A DNA stretch of 64,000 bases from Pseudomonas helmanticensis (GTDB taxonomy: Bacteria; Pseudomonadota; Gammaproteobacteria; Pseudomonadales; Pseudomonadaceae). This document shows, in pieces, positions 1 through 7,603 of this stretch. Numbering within the stretch: position 1 is the first letter of the stretch; every line of letters begins with the position of its first letter. The DNA is taken from NCBI RefSeq assembly GCF_900182985.1, contig NZ_FXUY01000001.1:4909501-4973500 (forward strand), given 5' to 3'. The notes under the pieces are model-generated. The model worked only from the letters and a program-made list of their open reading frames with translations. It was not told where the DNA came from and ran no database searches. Both the position numbers and the translations under genes were made by a program.

Positions 1-1
1 C

Positions 2-358
2 TACAACGGCGAGTATGAAGCGCCGCGTGAAGTGCTGCGTGCCCTCGGCATTGAGGTCAAAGAGATGCAACGTTCCGGCTTCCGTTCGCGCTGCTGCGGC
101 GGTGGCGGTGGGGCACCGATCACTGACATTCCGGGCAAGCAGCGGATTCCCGATATGCGCATGGAAGACATCCGCGAGACCGGCGCCGAACTGGTGGCCG
201 TGGGTTGTCCACAGTGCACGGCGATGCTTGAAGGCGTGGTCGAACCGCGTCCGCTGATCAAGGACATTGCCGAGCTGGTCGCCGACGCACTGCTCGAAGA
301 CGCCGCGCCGAACAAGCCTGCGACCCCGGCCAAACGTGAACCTGCGGAGGCCCACTGA
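2..358 (+). CDS. dgcB: DgcB, dimethylglycine catabolism Fe-S protein (C-terminal part)
   Basis: The last 118 codons of a gene whose 5' part lies outside the window. The visible part carries a CCG-type cysteine motif (CCGGGGG) and, about 50 residues later, GCPQC. Together these form the signature of a heterodisulfide-reductase-like CCG domain, which binds an iron-sulfur cluster in electron-transfer proteins. The stop codon overlaps the ATG of etfA by one base, so the genes are probably translationally coupled. By family and context it is DgcB, the partner of DgcA in oxidising dimethylglycine to sarcosine, with electrons leaving through the following ETF. The assignment leans on context because the N-terminal domain is missing. 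Confidence 0.85.
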   Translation, partial: YNGEYEAPREVLRALGIEVKEMQRSGFRSRCCGGGGGAPITDIPGKQRIPDMRMEDIRETGAELVAVGCPQCTAMLEGVVEPRPLIKDIAELVADALLEDAAPNKPATPAKREPAEAH

Positions 359-1578
359 TGAGCGACATTATCCGCCGCGACCCACGCGCCGAATGGATTG
401 CGCGTAACCGTCTGCATCCGCTGCACGCGGCCATGCAACCGGCGCAACACAGCTGGATGGGCCCCAACGGCATCATCCGCAAGAACCTGCACGGCATCGG
501 TTTTATCGGCCCCAACGGCATCAAGCGGATCGACCGCAGCGGCGCGCAGCAGGGCGGGGCGGTCAAACGTTCGGCGGCTGTGGAAGTGCAATTGCCGCTG
601 CATCAGGTGCCCGCGCCCGCGTTTTATATCAGCGTGGTGCCGGACATGGTCGGTGGCCGCTTGAGCAGCCATGATCGCGACTTGCTTGGTCTCGCCCATC
701 AACTTGCCGGCAAGGATGGCGCGGTGTTGGCGGTGGTCTTTGGCGAGCACAAGGAAAACGCTTTCGCCACCGCCGGCGTCGATCGCTTGCTGGTGCTCGA
801 AGGCGAACAGTTCAGCGGTTATGCACCGGAACAGCGGGTGCAAGGTTTGCGCGCTGTGGATAACCAGTTCAACCCGCGTCATTGGCTGCTGCCGGACAGC
901 CGCAGCGGTGGCGGCGAACTCGGTCGGCGCTTTGCCGCTGCACTGGGTGAACGCCCGGCGACGCGGGTCTGGCAGGTCAAGGATCAGGAATGCATCGGCC
1001 GCGCTGGCGCTGGGCTGCAAGACCTCGCCCGTCCGATTGCACGGTTGATTCTGGCTGCGGCCGAATGCGCCGAGCCGGTCAGCGAAACCCGTCACGAAGC
1101 GTTGTCGGTGGAGTTATCCACAAGCGTCGCGCGCAGCCTGTCGCGGATCGAAGATCTCGGCGCGGTGGCGGTCGATCCGGCAGCGATTCCGATGGCCGAA
1201 GCGGAGTTCATTTTCTCCGGCGGTAACGGGGTCAAGGATTGGGCACTGTTCCACGAAACAGCCGCCGCACTCGGCGCCACCGAAGGCGCGTCGCGGGTGG
1301 CGGTGGACGATGGCTTCATGGCGCGTGATCGCCAGGTCGGCGCGTCCGGCACCTGGGTTACCGCGCGGGTTTATGTGGCTGTGGGTATCTCTGGTGCGAT
1401 CCAGCACCTGCAGGGCATCGGCGCCTGCGACAAAGTCGTGGCGATCAATCTCGATCCGGGTTGCGACATGATCAAGCGTGCTGACCTCTCAGTGATTGGC
1501 GAGAGCGCCGAGATCCTGCAGGCCCTGATTGCGGCGGTCGCGGCTTACCGCAATGAAGCCAAGCGCGATGCGGCTTAA
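358..1578 (+). CDS. etfA: Electron transfer flavoprotein alpha subunit
   Basis: A 406-residue protein with the ETF-alpha FAD-binding C-terminal domain, including the signature VGISGAIQHLQG followed by a CDKVVAINLDPGCDM stretch. It has an N-terminal extension of about 65 residues rich in Arg, His and Pro before the usual ETF fold, which makes it longer than the housekeeping EtfA of about 310 residues. Its ATG overlaps the dgcB stop, and etfB follows after 9 bp. Inferred role: accept electrons from dimethylglycine demethylation and pass them to ETF-ubiquinone oxidoreductase. It should be distinct from the fatty-acid-oxidation ETF encoded elsewhere. Confidence 0.92.
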   Translation: MSDIIRRDPRAEWIARNRLHPLHAAMQPAQHSWMGPNGIIRKNLHGIGFIGPNGIKRIDRSGAQQGGAVKRSAAVEVQLPLHQVPAPAFYISVVPDMVGGRLSSHDRDLLGLAHQLAGKDGAVLAVVFGEHKENAFATAGVDRLLVLEGEQFSGYAPEQRVQGLRAVDNQFNPRHWLLPDSRSGGGELGRRFAAALGERPATRVWQVKDQECIGRAGAGLQDLARPIARLILAAAECAEPVSETRHEALSVELSTSVARSLSRIEDLGAVAVDPAAIPMAEAEFIFSGGNGVKDWALFHETAAALGATEGASRVAVDDGFMARDRQVGASGTWVTARVYVAVGISGAIQHLQGIGACDKVVAINLDPGCDMIKRADLSVIGESAEILQALIAAVAAYRNEAKRDAA

Positions 1579-1587
1579 GGAAACGCT

Positions 1588-2358
1588 ATGAACACGAAGA
1601 TTATCAGTCTGGTTTCAATTGGCGCCCACCCGACCTCCGGGCGGCCGCGCCGCGCCGATCAGGACGCGCGCGCCGTGGAACTCGGTCTGCAACTGGCTGG
1701 GGATAACCTGCAAGTGCTGCATGCCGGCGACGTTGCGGAACCGGCGTTGCGCGCTTATCTGGGCATGGGCCTGGAGCAGATGCATGTGCTCGAGCAGCCT
1801 GCTGGCGCCGATGCTTTGCCGGCGCTGACCGCGTACCTGCGCGAAGCGGGCGCCCAAGTTGTACTGACCGGCAGCCAGGCGGAAACCGGTGAAGGTTCGG
1901 GGATGTTGCCGTTCCTGCTGGCCGAAGGTCTGGGCTGGCCGCTGGTGGTCGGATTGGCGCAGGTCGAATCGATCAACGACGGCTCGGCGCTGGTGCTGCA
2001 AGCGTTACCGCGCGGGCAACGGCGGCGCTTGAAGGTGAAGCTGCCGTTCCTCGCGACTGTGGATAACGCCGCGCCGAAGCCTCGGCAGAGCGCTTACGGC
2101 CCGGCGCGACGCGGAATTCTGGAGGCTGCTGATGTCGAGGTTGTCGACGATGAACTCCTCGCGGTTGCCACCCTGCAATCGGCCAAACCACGGCCTAAAC
2201 GCTTGAAAGTGATCAAAGCCAAAAGCGGCGCCGACCGCATGAAAGCCGCTACCGCCAAAGCCAGTGGCGGCGGTGGGCAAGTGCTCAAAGGCGTCACCCC
2301 GCAGGCCGGTGCCGAAGCCATCCTCAAGTTGTTGATTGAAGAAGGCGTCGTCCGCTAG
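1588..2358 (+). CDS. etfB: Electron transfer flavoprotein beta subunit
   Basis: A 256-residue ETF-beta protein starting 9 bp after etfA, with AGGAAACGCT providing a Shine-Dalgarno sequence. The N-terminal half has the nucleotide-binding alpha/beta fold of the family (GAHPTSGRPRRADQDARAVE, later VVLTGSQAETGEGSGMLP). The C-terminal third is Lys/Ala-rich and diverges from the housekeeping EtfB. It pairs with the upstream alpha subunit. The operon probably ends here, because a REP-like hairpin follows 20 bp after the stop. Confidence 0.92.
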   Translation: MNTKIISLVSIGAHPTSGRPRRADQDARAVELGLQLAGDNLQVLHAGDVAEPALRAYLGMGLEQMHVLEQPAGADALPALTAYLREAGAQVVLTGSQAETGEGSGMLPFLLAEGLGWPLVVGLAQVESINDGSALVLQALPRGQRRRLKVKLPFLATVDNAAPKPRQSAYGPARRGILEAADVEVVDDELLAVATLQSAKPRPKRLKVIKAKSGADRMKAATAKASGGGGQVLKGVTPQAGAEAILKLLIEEGVVR

Positions 2359-2377
2359 CCCCGCCCCCCCCAAATCT

Positions 2378-2480
2378 CTGTAGGAGCTGACGAGTGCAAC
2401 GAGGCTGCGATCTTTTGACGTTGATCTTTGAAAACAAAATCAAAAGATCGTAGCCTCGTTGCACTCGTCAGCTCCTACAG
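2378..2480. repeat. REP-type inverted repeat (GTAGGAGCTG family, variant arms)
   Basis: Two near-complementary arms of about 40 nt run from CTGTAGGAGCTGACGAGTGC to the matching GCTCCTACAG end. The arms carry a GACGAGTGCAACGAGG segment in place of the usual GCCGAAGG seen in other copies. It would fold into a long hairpin in RNA and may end etfB transcription. Confidence 0.85.
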
Positions 2481-2510
2481 GTCAGTGGGTTCGCCAAAGG
2501 AATAATGTGA

Positions 2511-3077
2511 ATGACTGTTGAGTTTCGACCTGCGCGGCGTACGGATGCGCGTGAGATTGCCCGCTTGTTTCAGATTTCCTCGGAGGGGGCTGCGGATTAC
2601 ATCTGGAGTCAGTTGGCCGAGCCTGGGGAAGCGCTGCTGGATGTCGGCGAACGGCGTTATGCCCGCGACGACGTGGATTTCTCTTGGCAGAATTGCCTGA
2701 TCGCTGAGGCCAATGGGCGGGTCGTTGGCATGATGCACAGCTATGCCATGCGCGAAGATCCCGATCCGACGCCGCCCACCGATCCGGTGCTGGCGCCGTA
2801 TGCCGATATGGAAGTAGCGGATTCGTTGTACATCTCCAGCCTGGCGCTGCACGAAGGCTGGCGCAATCAGGGATTGGGCGTGCAGTTCCTCCAGCATGCC
2901 CAGGCGCGCGCCGATCAGTTGGCGCTCAACGGTTTGAGCCTGATCGACTATGCGGCCAATACCGGTGCGCGGCGTTTCTACGAGCGCCATGGCTTCGGCA
3001 TCATCAAAACCTGCCAGGTGGCACCGCATCCGCTGATTCGGGTGACCGGTGCGGCTTATCTGATGCACCGCGCTTAA
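2511..3077 (+). CDS. GNAT-family N-acetyltransferase
   Basis: A 188-residue GNAT-fold protein. The acetyl-CoA binding loop is visible as EGWRNQGLGVQFLQHAQARA (motif A, Q/R-x-x-G-x-G/A), followed by the C-terminal ARRFYERHGF segment typical of motif B. The ATG at 2511 follows AAAGGAATAATGTGA and gives the usual family length. It stands alone between a REP hairpin and the DnaA-box tract. The substrate cannot be read from sequence. It has no obvious tie to betaine catabolism. Confidence 0.85.
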   Translation: MTVEFRPARRTDAREIARLFQISSEGAADYIWSQLAEPGEALLDVGERRYARDDVDFSWQNCLIAEANGRVVGMMHSYAMREDPDPTPPTDPVLAPYADMEVADSLYISSLALHEGWRNQGLGVQFLQHAQARADQLALNGLSLIDYAANTGARRFYERHGFGIIKTCQVAPHPLIRVTGAAYLMHRA

Positions 3078-3084
3078 CGTTCGG

Positions 3085-3797
3085 TTATCCACCGGGCAGC
3101 GTTTACGCACAATCCCTGTTGGTCAGTCTGTGGATAAGGTGTTCGCGCCTCACTGCAAGTCACGTCAATCGTGGCTTGCAGCCCGCAGATCAAAAAACGA
3201 CCAGCCTAAGTGACGGTTTTTCCGAGGGTTTTCCTCAGGATAACGGCGTAAGTTGCCCCCAATCTCTGTTGGCGCTTCTGTGGATAAGATGTTCGCTATC
3301 CGCTGCGAGCCTTATAAAACGTGGCTTACAGAGTATTGGTCAATATTTGTTCAATTTACGGTTGTGTTCGACAAATTGTCTATCGAAGAGTGATTTTTCA
3401 CAGCCTTGCGGGTTTTTCCACAGACAAGGCAAAGTTACCCCCGATCTCTGTTGGCGCTTCTGTGGATAACGTGTTCGCCATCTGCTACAGGCCATGCAGG
3501 CCGGGGCTTACGAGGATATGATCAAAAAACGACCAATGCGCCTCGCAAACCGTCCTTCTGGATAAGTCACGATTTTTCTTCGCAAATCAGCGAGTTATTT
3601 TCCCACTCATCCACAGTTACCCCCATTTGCTGTGGGTGGCTATGTGGATAACTTGTTCGTCGAACCCGATAAGCCCCGCCCGCCATAGTGCAAACGGCAC
3701 TTGATCACATTTCATACAGTTCTAAGGCGTTGCCTTGACTTCGAATCCGCTGCTGTCTTCACTGCAATGGCACAAGGACAGCCGTCACTTATCCACA
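3085..3797. repeat. Ladder of DnaA-box-containing repeats (non-coding)
   Basis: This 949-bp stretch between the GNAT gene and the GMC fusion holds no convincing gene. It contains four perfect TGTGGATAA DnaA boxes at 3129, 3279, 3461 and 3643 (spacing 150, 182, 182) and one TTATCCACA at 3789. Near-matches lie at 3085 (TTATCCACC), 3414 (TTTTCCACA) and 3607 (TCATCCACA). Each box sits in a diverged repeat unit: an AGTTACCCCC-like start, TCTGTTGGCGCTTC, the box, then TGTTCG. In two units GATCAAAAAACGACC begins exactly 59 nt after the box start (3188, 3520). Known: TTATCCACA is the high-affinity DnaA site. Inferred: a DnaA-binding or titrating locus. Confidence 0.75.
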
Positions 3798-4026
3798 TCA
3801 GGTTCTGGGAGAACGCATGATGGATAGTCGCTCACACCGCTCCCCGCCCTTTCCCCGCAAGCGCACGCTGCGTCGTGCCGCCAATCAGCACGCTCGCCTG
3901 TAGCGCGCCAACCTGCCAGACCGCTGTGCTGTCGCCGGACTTGATCCGGTGGCCAGGTGTCCGTTCGCCCATCGATTGCAGGCAACCGCAGAGTTGCCCC
4001 ATCTGCCTGATTAGAGGATGCACCCC

Positions 4027-7000
4027 ATGACACGGATCGCAACGCCCATCAGCGAGATCAAGGAACACTACGATGTGATTGTCATTGGCTCGGGTTACGG
4101 CGGCGGCATTGCCGCGTCGCGCCTGTCCCGTGCCGGCAAACGTGTGTGCCTGCTCGAGCGCGGCCGGGAAATCCAGCCCGGCGAATACCCCAACACCATG
4201 ATCGCCGCCACCGAAGAGCTGCAGGTGCATGACCCTGATGGTCATATCGGTTCGCGCACCGGCCTGTTCGACTTGCACATCAACGCCCAGCAAAACGTCG
4301 TGGTCGGTTGCGGCCTCGGTGGCACGTCGCTGATCAATGCCAACGTAGCCCTTGAGCCCGAGCCTGGTGTGTTCGACGACCCGCGCTGGCCGCAAGCGGT
4401 GCGTGAACACCGCGACACGCTGCTCAAGGACGGTTATGCCCGCGCTCGCGAGATGCTCAAACCCACTCCTTATCCGAGCACTTCGCCGAACCTGCCCAAG
4501 CTCGACGCCAACAAGAAATCGGCTGATTTTCTCAAGCAAGGTGCGCATTTCTACAAGCCGCCGATCAACGTGACCTTCGACAAGTTGCCGAATAACCTCA
4601 ACCACGTCGGTGTCGAGCAGCTGCCGTGCAATCAGTGCGGCGACTGCGTCTCGGGCTGTAACAACAAAGCCAAGAACACCACGTTGATGAACTATCTGCC
4701 GGACGCCTGGAACCACGGCGCAGAGATTTTCTGTCAGGCCGAGGTGCGCCATCTGGAGCGCGACGGTGACGGCTGGATCGTGCATTTCCAGTACCTCGAC
4801 AGCGGGCGTGAAATGTTCAGCGCGCCGACATTGTTCGTGAAGGCCGATATCGTCGTGGTCTCCGCCGGCACACTTGGCTCGACCGAAATCCTCCTGCGTT
4901 CGCGCGACAAAGGCGTGGTGATGTCCGGCCAACTCGGCGAGAACATGAGCGGCAACGGCGACATCCTCGGCTTCGGCCACAACTGCGAGCAGGTCATCAA
5001 CGGCATCGGTTTCGGCGCACATTCGGCCAAGGAACTGCACCCGGTCGGCCCGTGCATCACCTCGGTCATCGACATGCGCACCGAAGGCGACTGGCGCAGC
5101 CGCATGGTCATCGAAGAAGGCTCGATCCCCGGCGCGCTCGGCCGGCCGATGGTGCCGAGCATGGCGGGTTTCGCCGAGATGATCGGCGTGGCCACCGATG
5201 ACAGCTTCAGCGGCAAGGTGAAATACAAGGAGCGCGAAGCCGAAAGCTTCCTGCGCGGCCCGTATTACGGCGCGCTGCACAACATGCAGACCTACCTGAT
5301 CATGAGCCATGACAGCGGTCAGGGGCGGATGGTCCTCGACAACAAAGATCAACTGCGCATCGATTGGCCCGGCGTTGGCGAGCAGGAGAACTTCAAACTC
5401 GGCAACCAGCGTTTGCAGCAGAGCACCAAGGCGCTCGGCGGCGTGTGGGTGGAGAATCCGATCTGGACCAAACTGCTCAAGCACAGCATCGTCTCCGTGC
5501 ATCCGTTGGGCGGTTGCGTGATGGGTGAAGACGCCGCGCAAGGCGTGGTCAATCACAAAGGCCAAGTGTTCAGCGGCGCCAGTGGCACCGATGTCTACAC
5601 CAATTTGTACGTGACTGACGGCGCGGTGATTCCGACGTCGCTGGCGGTCAATCCGTTGCTGACCATCTCTGCCGTGAGTGAACGCAACATGGGTTTGCTC
5701 GCCGCCGACCGTGGCTGGCAGATCGACTACACGCTGCCGTCGGCCCCGCGCAAACCGGTGGCGCCGCCAACCCTTGGCGTGCAGTTCACCGAAACCATGA
5801 AAGGATACTTCTCCCGCGCCTTCACCGCGGCACAAAGCACCGATCTGAAAGTCTACGAAGCGGCAGCCAAGCGCGGCGAGGCGGATAACTCGCCGATCGA
5901 CTTCACCCTGACCATCACCGCCAACGACCTCAACCGGATGATCAAGGAACCCGAGCACGCGGCCACGATTGTCGGCACCGTCATCGCGCCGGCGCTGTCA
6001 GCACAGCCGCTGACCGCGAGTAACGGCGTGTTCAACCTGTTCGAACAATTCGAGCAGCAGGTCGATACACGCCACATGAAATACGACATGAAACTGACTG
6101 CCGAGGACGGCAACGACTATTTCTTCAGCGCCTTCAAAACCGTGCCGGAAGACAATGGCGTGCTGAACATCTGGCACGACACCAGCACCCTTTATGTGAC
6201 CTTGTATCGCGGCCCCGACAAGACCGGCGAGGTGATCGGCTCCGGGGTGATGCACATTCATCCGACCGATTTCGCCAAGCAGATGACCACCATGAAGGTC
6301 CTCAATGCGCGTAACGAACGTGAGCGCATCGAAGGGCTGGCGCGGTTCGGCAAGTTCTTCGCCGGGATTCTCTGGGAAAGCTACGGCGGCGTGTTTGCCG
6401 GCGATATCTACTTCAATCCGGATGCACCGCCACGGTTGAAGCGGCCGCTGGATGCACCGGTTCCGGCAGTGCATTTTTTCCCCACCGAAGATGGCGTCGA
6501 ATTGCGCCTGACGCGTTATCAGGCCGGCAGCAAAGGCCCGGTGATGCTGGTGCATGGCTTGGGTGTGGGCTCGAACATCTTCTCCACTGATACCATTCAA
6601 ACCAACCTGCTCGAATACCTGTGCAAGCACGATTATGACGTGTGGCTGCTGGATTTTCGCGTGAGCATTCTGCTGCCGGCGAGCAAGAAGGAGTGGAACG
6701 GCGACCAGATCGCGCAATACGACTTCAAGGCTGCCATCGCGCAGATTCAGCAGCAAACCAACGCCCGCGATGTGCAGTGCGTGGTGCATTGCTACGGCGC
6801 GACGACGTTCTTCATGTCGCTACTCGCCGGTTTGCAGGGCGTGCGTTCGGTGGTCTGCTCGCAGATTGCTGCGGACACCGTGGTCGCTACCGCCACCGGA
6901 TTGAAAGCCGGTCTGCATTTGCCGGGGATGCTCGATGCCATCGGCATCAAGTCGATGACCGCTTACGCCGACAGCAAGGAAAACTGGTTCAACAAACTCT

Positions 7001-7479
7001 ACGACAAGGCCCTCAACGGTTATGCGCGGATCGAGGCGCAGGGTTATTGCACCAATCCGGTGTGCCACCGCATCACCTTCATGTACGCGTCGCTGTATCG
7101 CCACGACACCCTCAACGAAACCCTGCACGACAACCTGCACGAGTTGTTCGGCGAATCGAACATCGAGACCTTCGAGCATCTGGCGCTGATCGTGCGCAGA
7201 GGGCATCTGGTGGATTTCAAAGGCAACGATGTGTACATGCCGCACTTTGATCGGCTGACCATGCCGATCTGCTTTATCAGCGGGGCGGAGAACCAGTGTT
7301 ACCTGCCGGAAAGTACTCTCAAGACCTACCAGCGTTTGTGCGATATGCACGGGCCGGAGCGTTACAGCCGGCAAGTGGTACCGGGCTATGGCCACATTGA
7401 CTGCATGTTCGGCAAGAACGCAGTGGTCGATGTCTACCCGATCATCCTTGAACACCTGGAGAAAACTGCTCAGGCCTGA
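4027..7479 (+). CDS. GMC-family FAD oxidoreductase fused to an alpha/beta hydrolase
   Basis: A 1150-residue two-enzyme fusion. Residues 1-560 are a cholesterol-oxidase-like GMC oxidoreductase with the FAD dinucleotide motif GSGYGG (21-26), the substrate/FAD segment VGCGLGGTSLIN, and a C-terminal HPLGGCVMG...NLYVTDGAVIP...NPLLTISA block. A ferredoxin-like four-cysteine motif, CNQCGDCVSGC (Cys 201, 204, 207, 211), sits inside it. After a linker domain, an alpha/beta hydrolase starts near residue 838 (VMLVHGLGVG). Its nucleophile elbow reads VHCYG, with Cys 922 where Ser is usual, and it ends with GYGHIDCMFG carrying the catalytic His. No signal peptide is seen. The start at 4027 is preferred over 4018 because AGAGG lies 9 nt upstream. 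The substrate is unknown; a sterol-like or long-chain alcohol is a guess from the family. Confidence 0.85.
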   Translation: MTRIATPISEIKEHYDVIVIGSGYGGGIAASRLSRAGKRVCLLERGREIQPGEYPNTMIAATEELQVHDPDGHIGSRTGLFDLHINAQQNVVVGCGLGGTSLINANVALEPEPGVFDDPRWPQAVREHRDTLLKDGYARAREMLKPTPYPSTSPNLPKLDANKKSADFLKQGAHFYKPPINVTFDKLPNNLNHVGVEQLPCNQCGDCVSGCNNKAKNTTLMNYLPDAWNHGAEIFCQAEVRHLERDGDGWIVHFQYLDSGREMFSAPTLFVKADIVVVSAGTLGSTEILLRSRDKGVVMSGQLGENMSGNGDILGFGHNCEQVINGIGFGAHSAKELHPVGPCITSVIDMRTEGDWRSRMVIEEGSIPGALGRPMVPSMAGFAEMIGVATDDSFSGKVKYKEREAESFLRGPYYGALHNMQTYLIMSHDSGQGRMVLDNKDQLRIDWPGVGEQENFKLGNQRLQQSTKALGGVWVENPIWTKLLKHSIVSVHPLGGCVMGEDAAQGVVNHKGQVFSGASGTDVYTNLYVTDGAVIPTSLAVNPLLTISAVSERNMGLLAADRGWQIDYTLPSAPRKPVAPPTLGVQFTETMKGYFSRAFTAAQSTDLKVYEAAAKRGEADNSPIDFTLTITANDLNRMIKEPEHAATIVGTVIAPALSAQPLTASNGVFNLFEQFEQQVDTRHMKYDMKLTAEDGNDYFFSAFKTVPEDNGVLNIWHDTSTLYVTLYRGPDKTGEVIGSGVMHIHPTDFAKQMTTMKVLNARNERERIEGLARFGKFFAGILWESYGGVFAGDIYFNPDAPPRLKRPLDAPVPAVHFFPTEDGVELRLTRYQAGSKGPVMLVHGLGVGSNIFSTDTIQTNLLEYLCKHDYDVWLLDFRVSILLPASKKEWNGDQIAQYDFKAAIAQIQQQTNARDVQCVVHCYGATTFFMSLLAGLQGVRSVVCSQIAADTVVATATGLKAGLHLPGMLDAIGIKSMTAYADSKENWFNKLYDKALNGYARIEAQGYCTNPVCHRITFMYASLYRHDTLNETLHDNLHELFGESNIETFEHLALIVRRGHLVDFKGNDVYMPHFDRLTMPICFISGAENQCYLPESTLKTYQRLCDMHGPERYSRQVVPGYGHIDCMFGKNAVVDVYPIILEHLEKTAQA

Positions 7480-7486
7480 CCCTCTC

Positions 7487-7561
7487 CTGTAGGAGCTGCC
7501 GCAGGCTGCGAACTTTTGATCTTGAAGGGCAAAAGATCGCAGCCTGCGGCAGCTCCTACAG
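7487..7561. repeat. REP inverted repeat (GTAGGAGCTGCCGCAGGCTGCGA family)
   Basis: Facing arms GTAGGAGCTGCCGCAGGCTG and CAGCCTGCGGCAGCTCCTAC around a short AT-rich centre. It lies between the fusion gene and the cytochrome gene and could separate or modulate their transcripts. Confidence 0.9.
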
Positions 7562-7603
7562 GTGCAGTGTCGTGTTCGCAATTCAGACAAGGAAATGGAT
7601 GAT

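Noticed and set aside
855..2066. DnaA boxes within etfA and etfB (855, 1114, 2058)
   Set aside because: Perfect 9-mers, but inside coding sequence without the repeat unit. They were left out of the ladder, though they add to the local density.
3119..3651. Short open frames sharing an LLALLWIRCS-like peptide
   Set aside because: The shared peptide is only the translation of the DnaA-box repeats. No ribosome binding sites or family likeness.
3085..3797. Chromosomal origin oriC
   Set aside because: DnaA boxes are present, but dnaA, dnaN, rpmH and an AT-rich unwinding region are not. The neighbours are betaine and GMC genes.
3832..5958. A 708-codon open frame opposite the GMC fusion, and similar long antisense frames at 7583-9406, 20622-23000, 37548-39689, 45398-47380 and 60203-61960
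   Set aside because: They mirror the codon bias of strongly coding genes in high-GC DNA. They lack ribosome binding sites and family motifs and have low-complexity His/Arg/Ala-rich translations.
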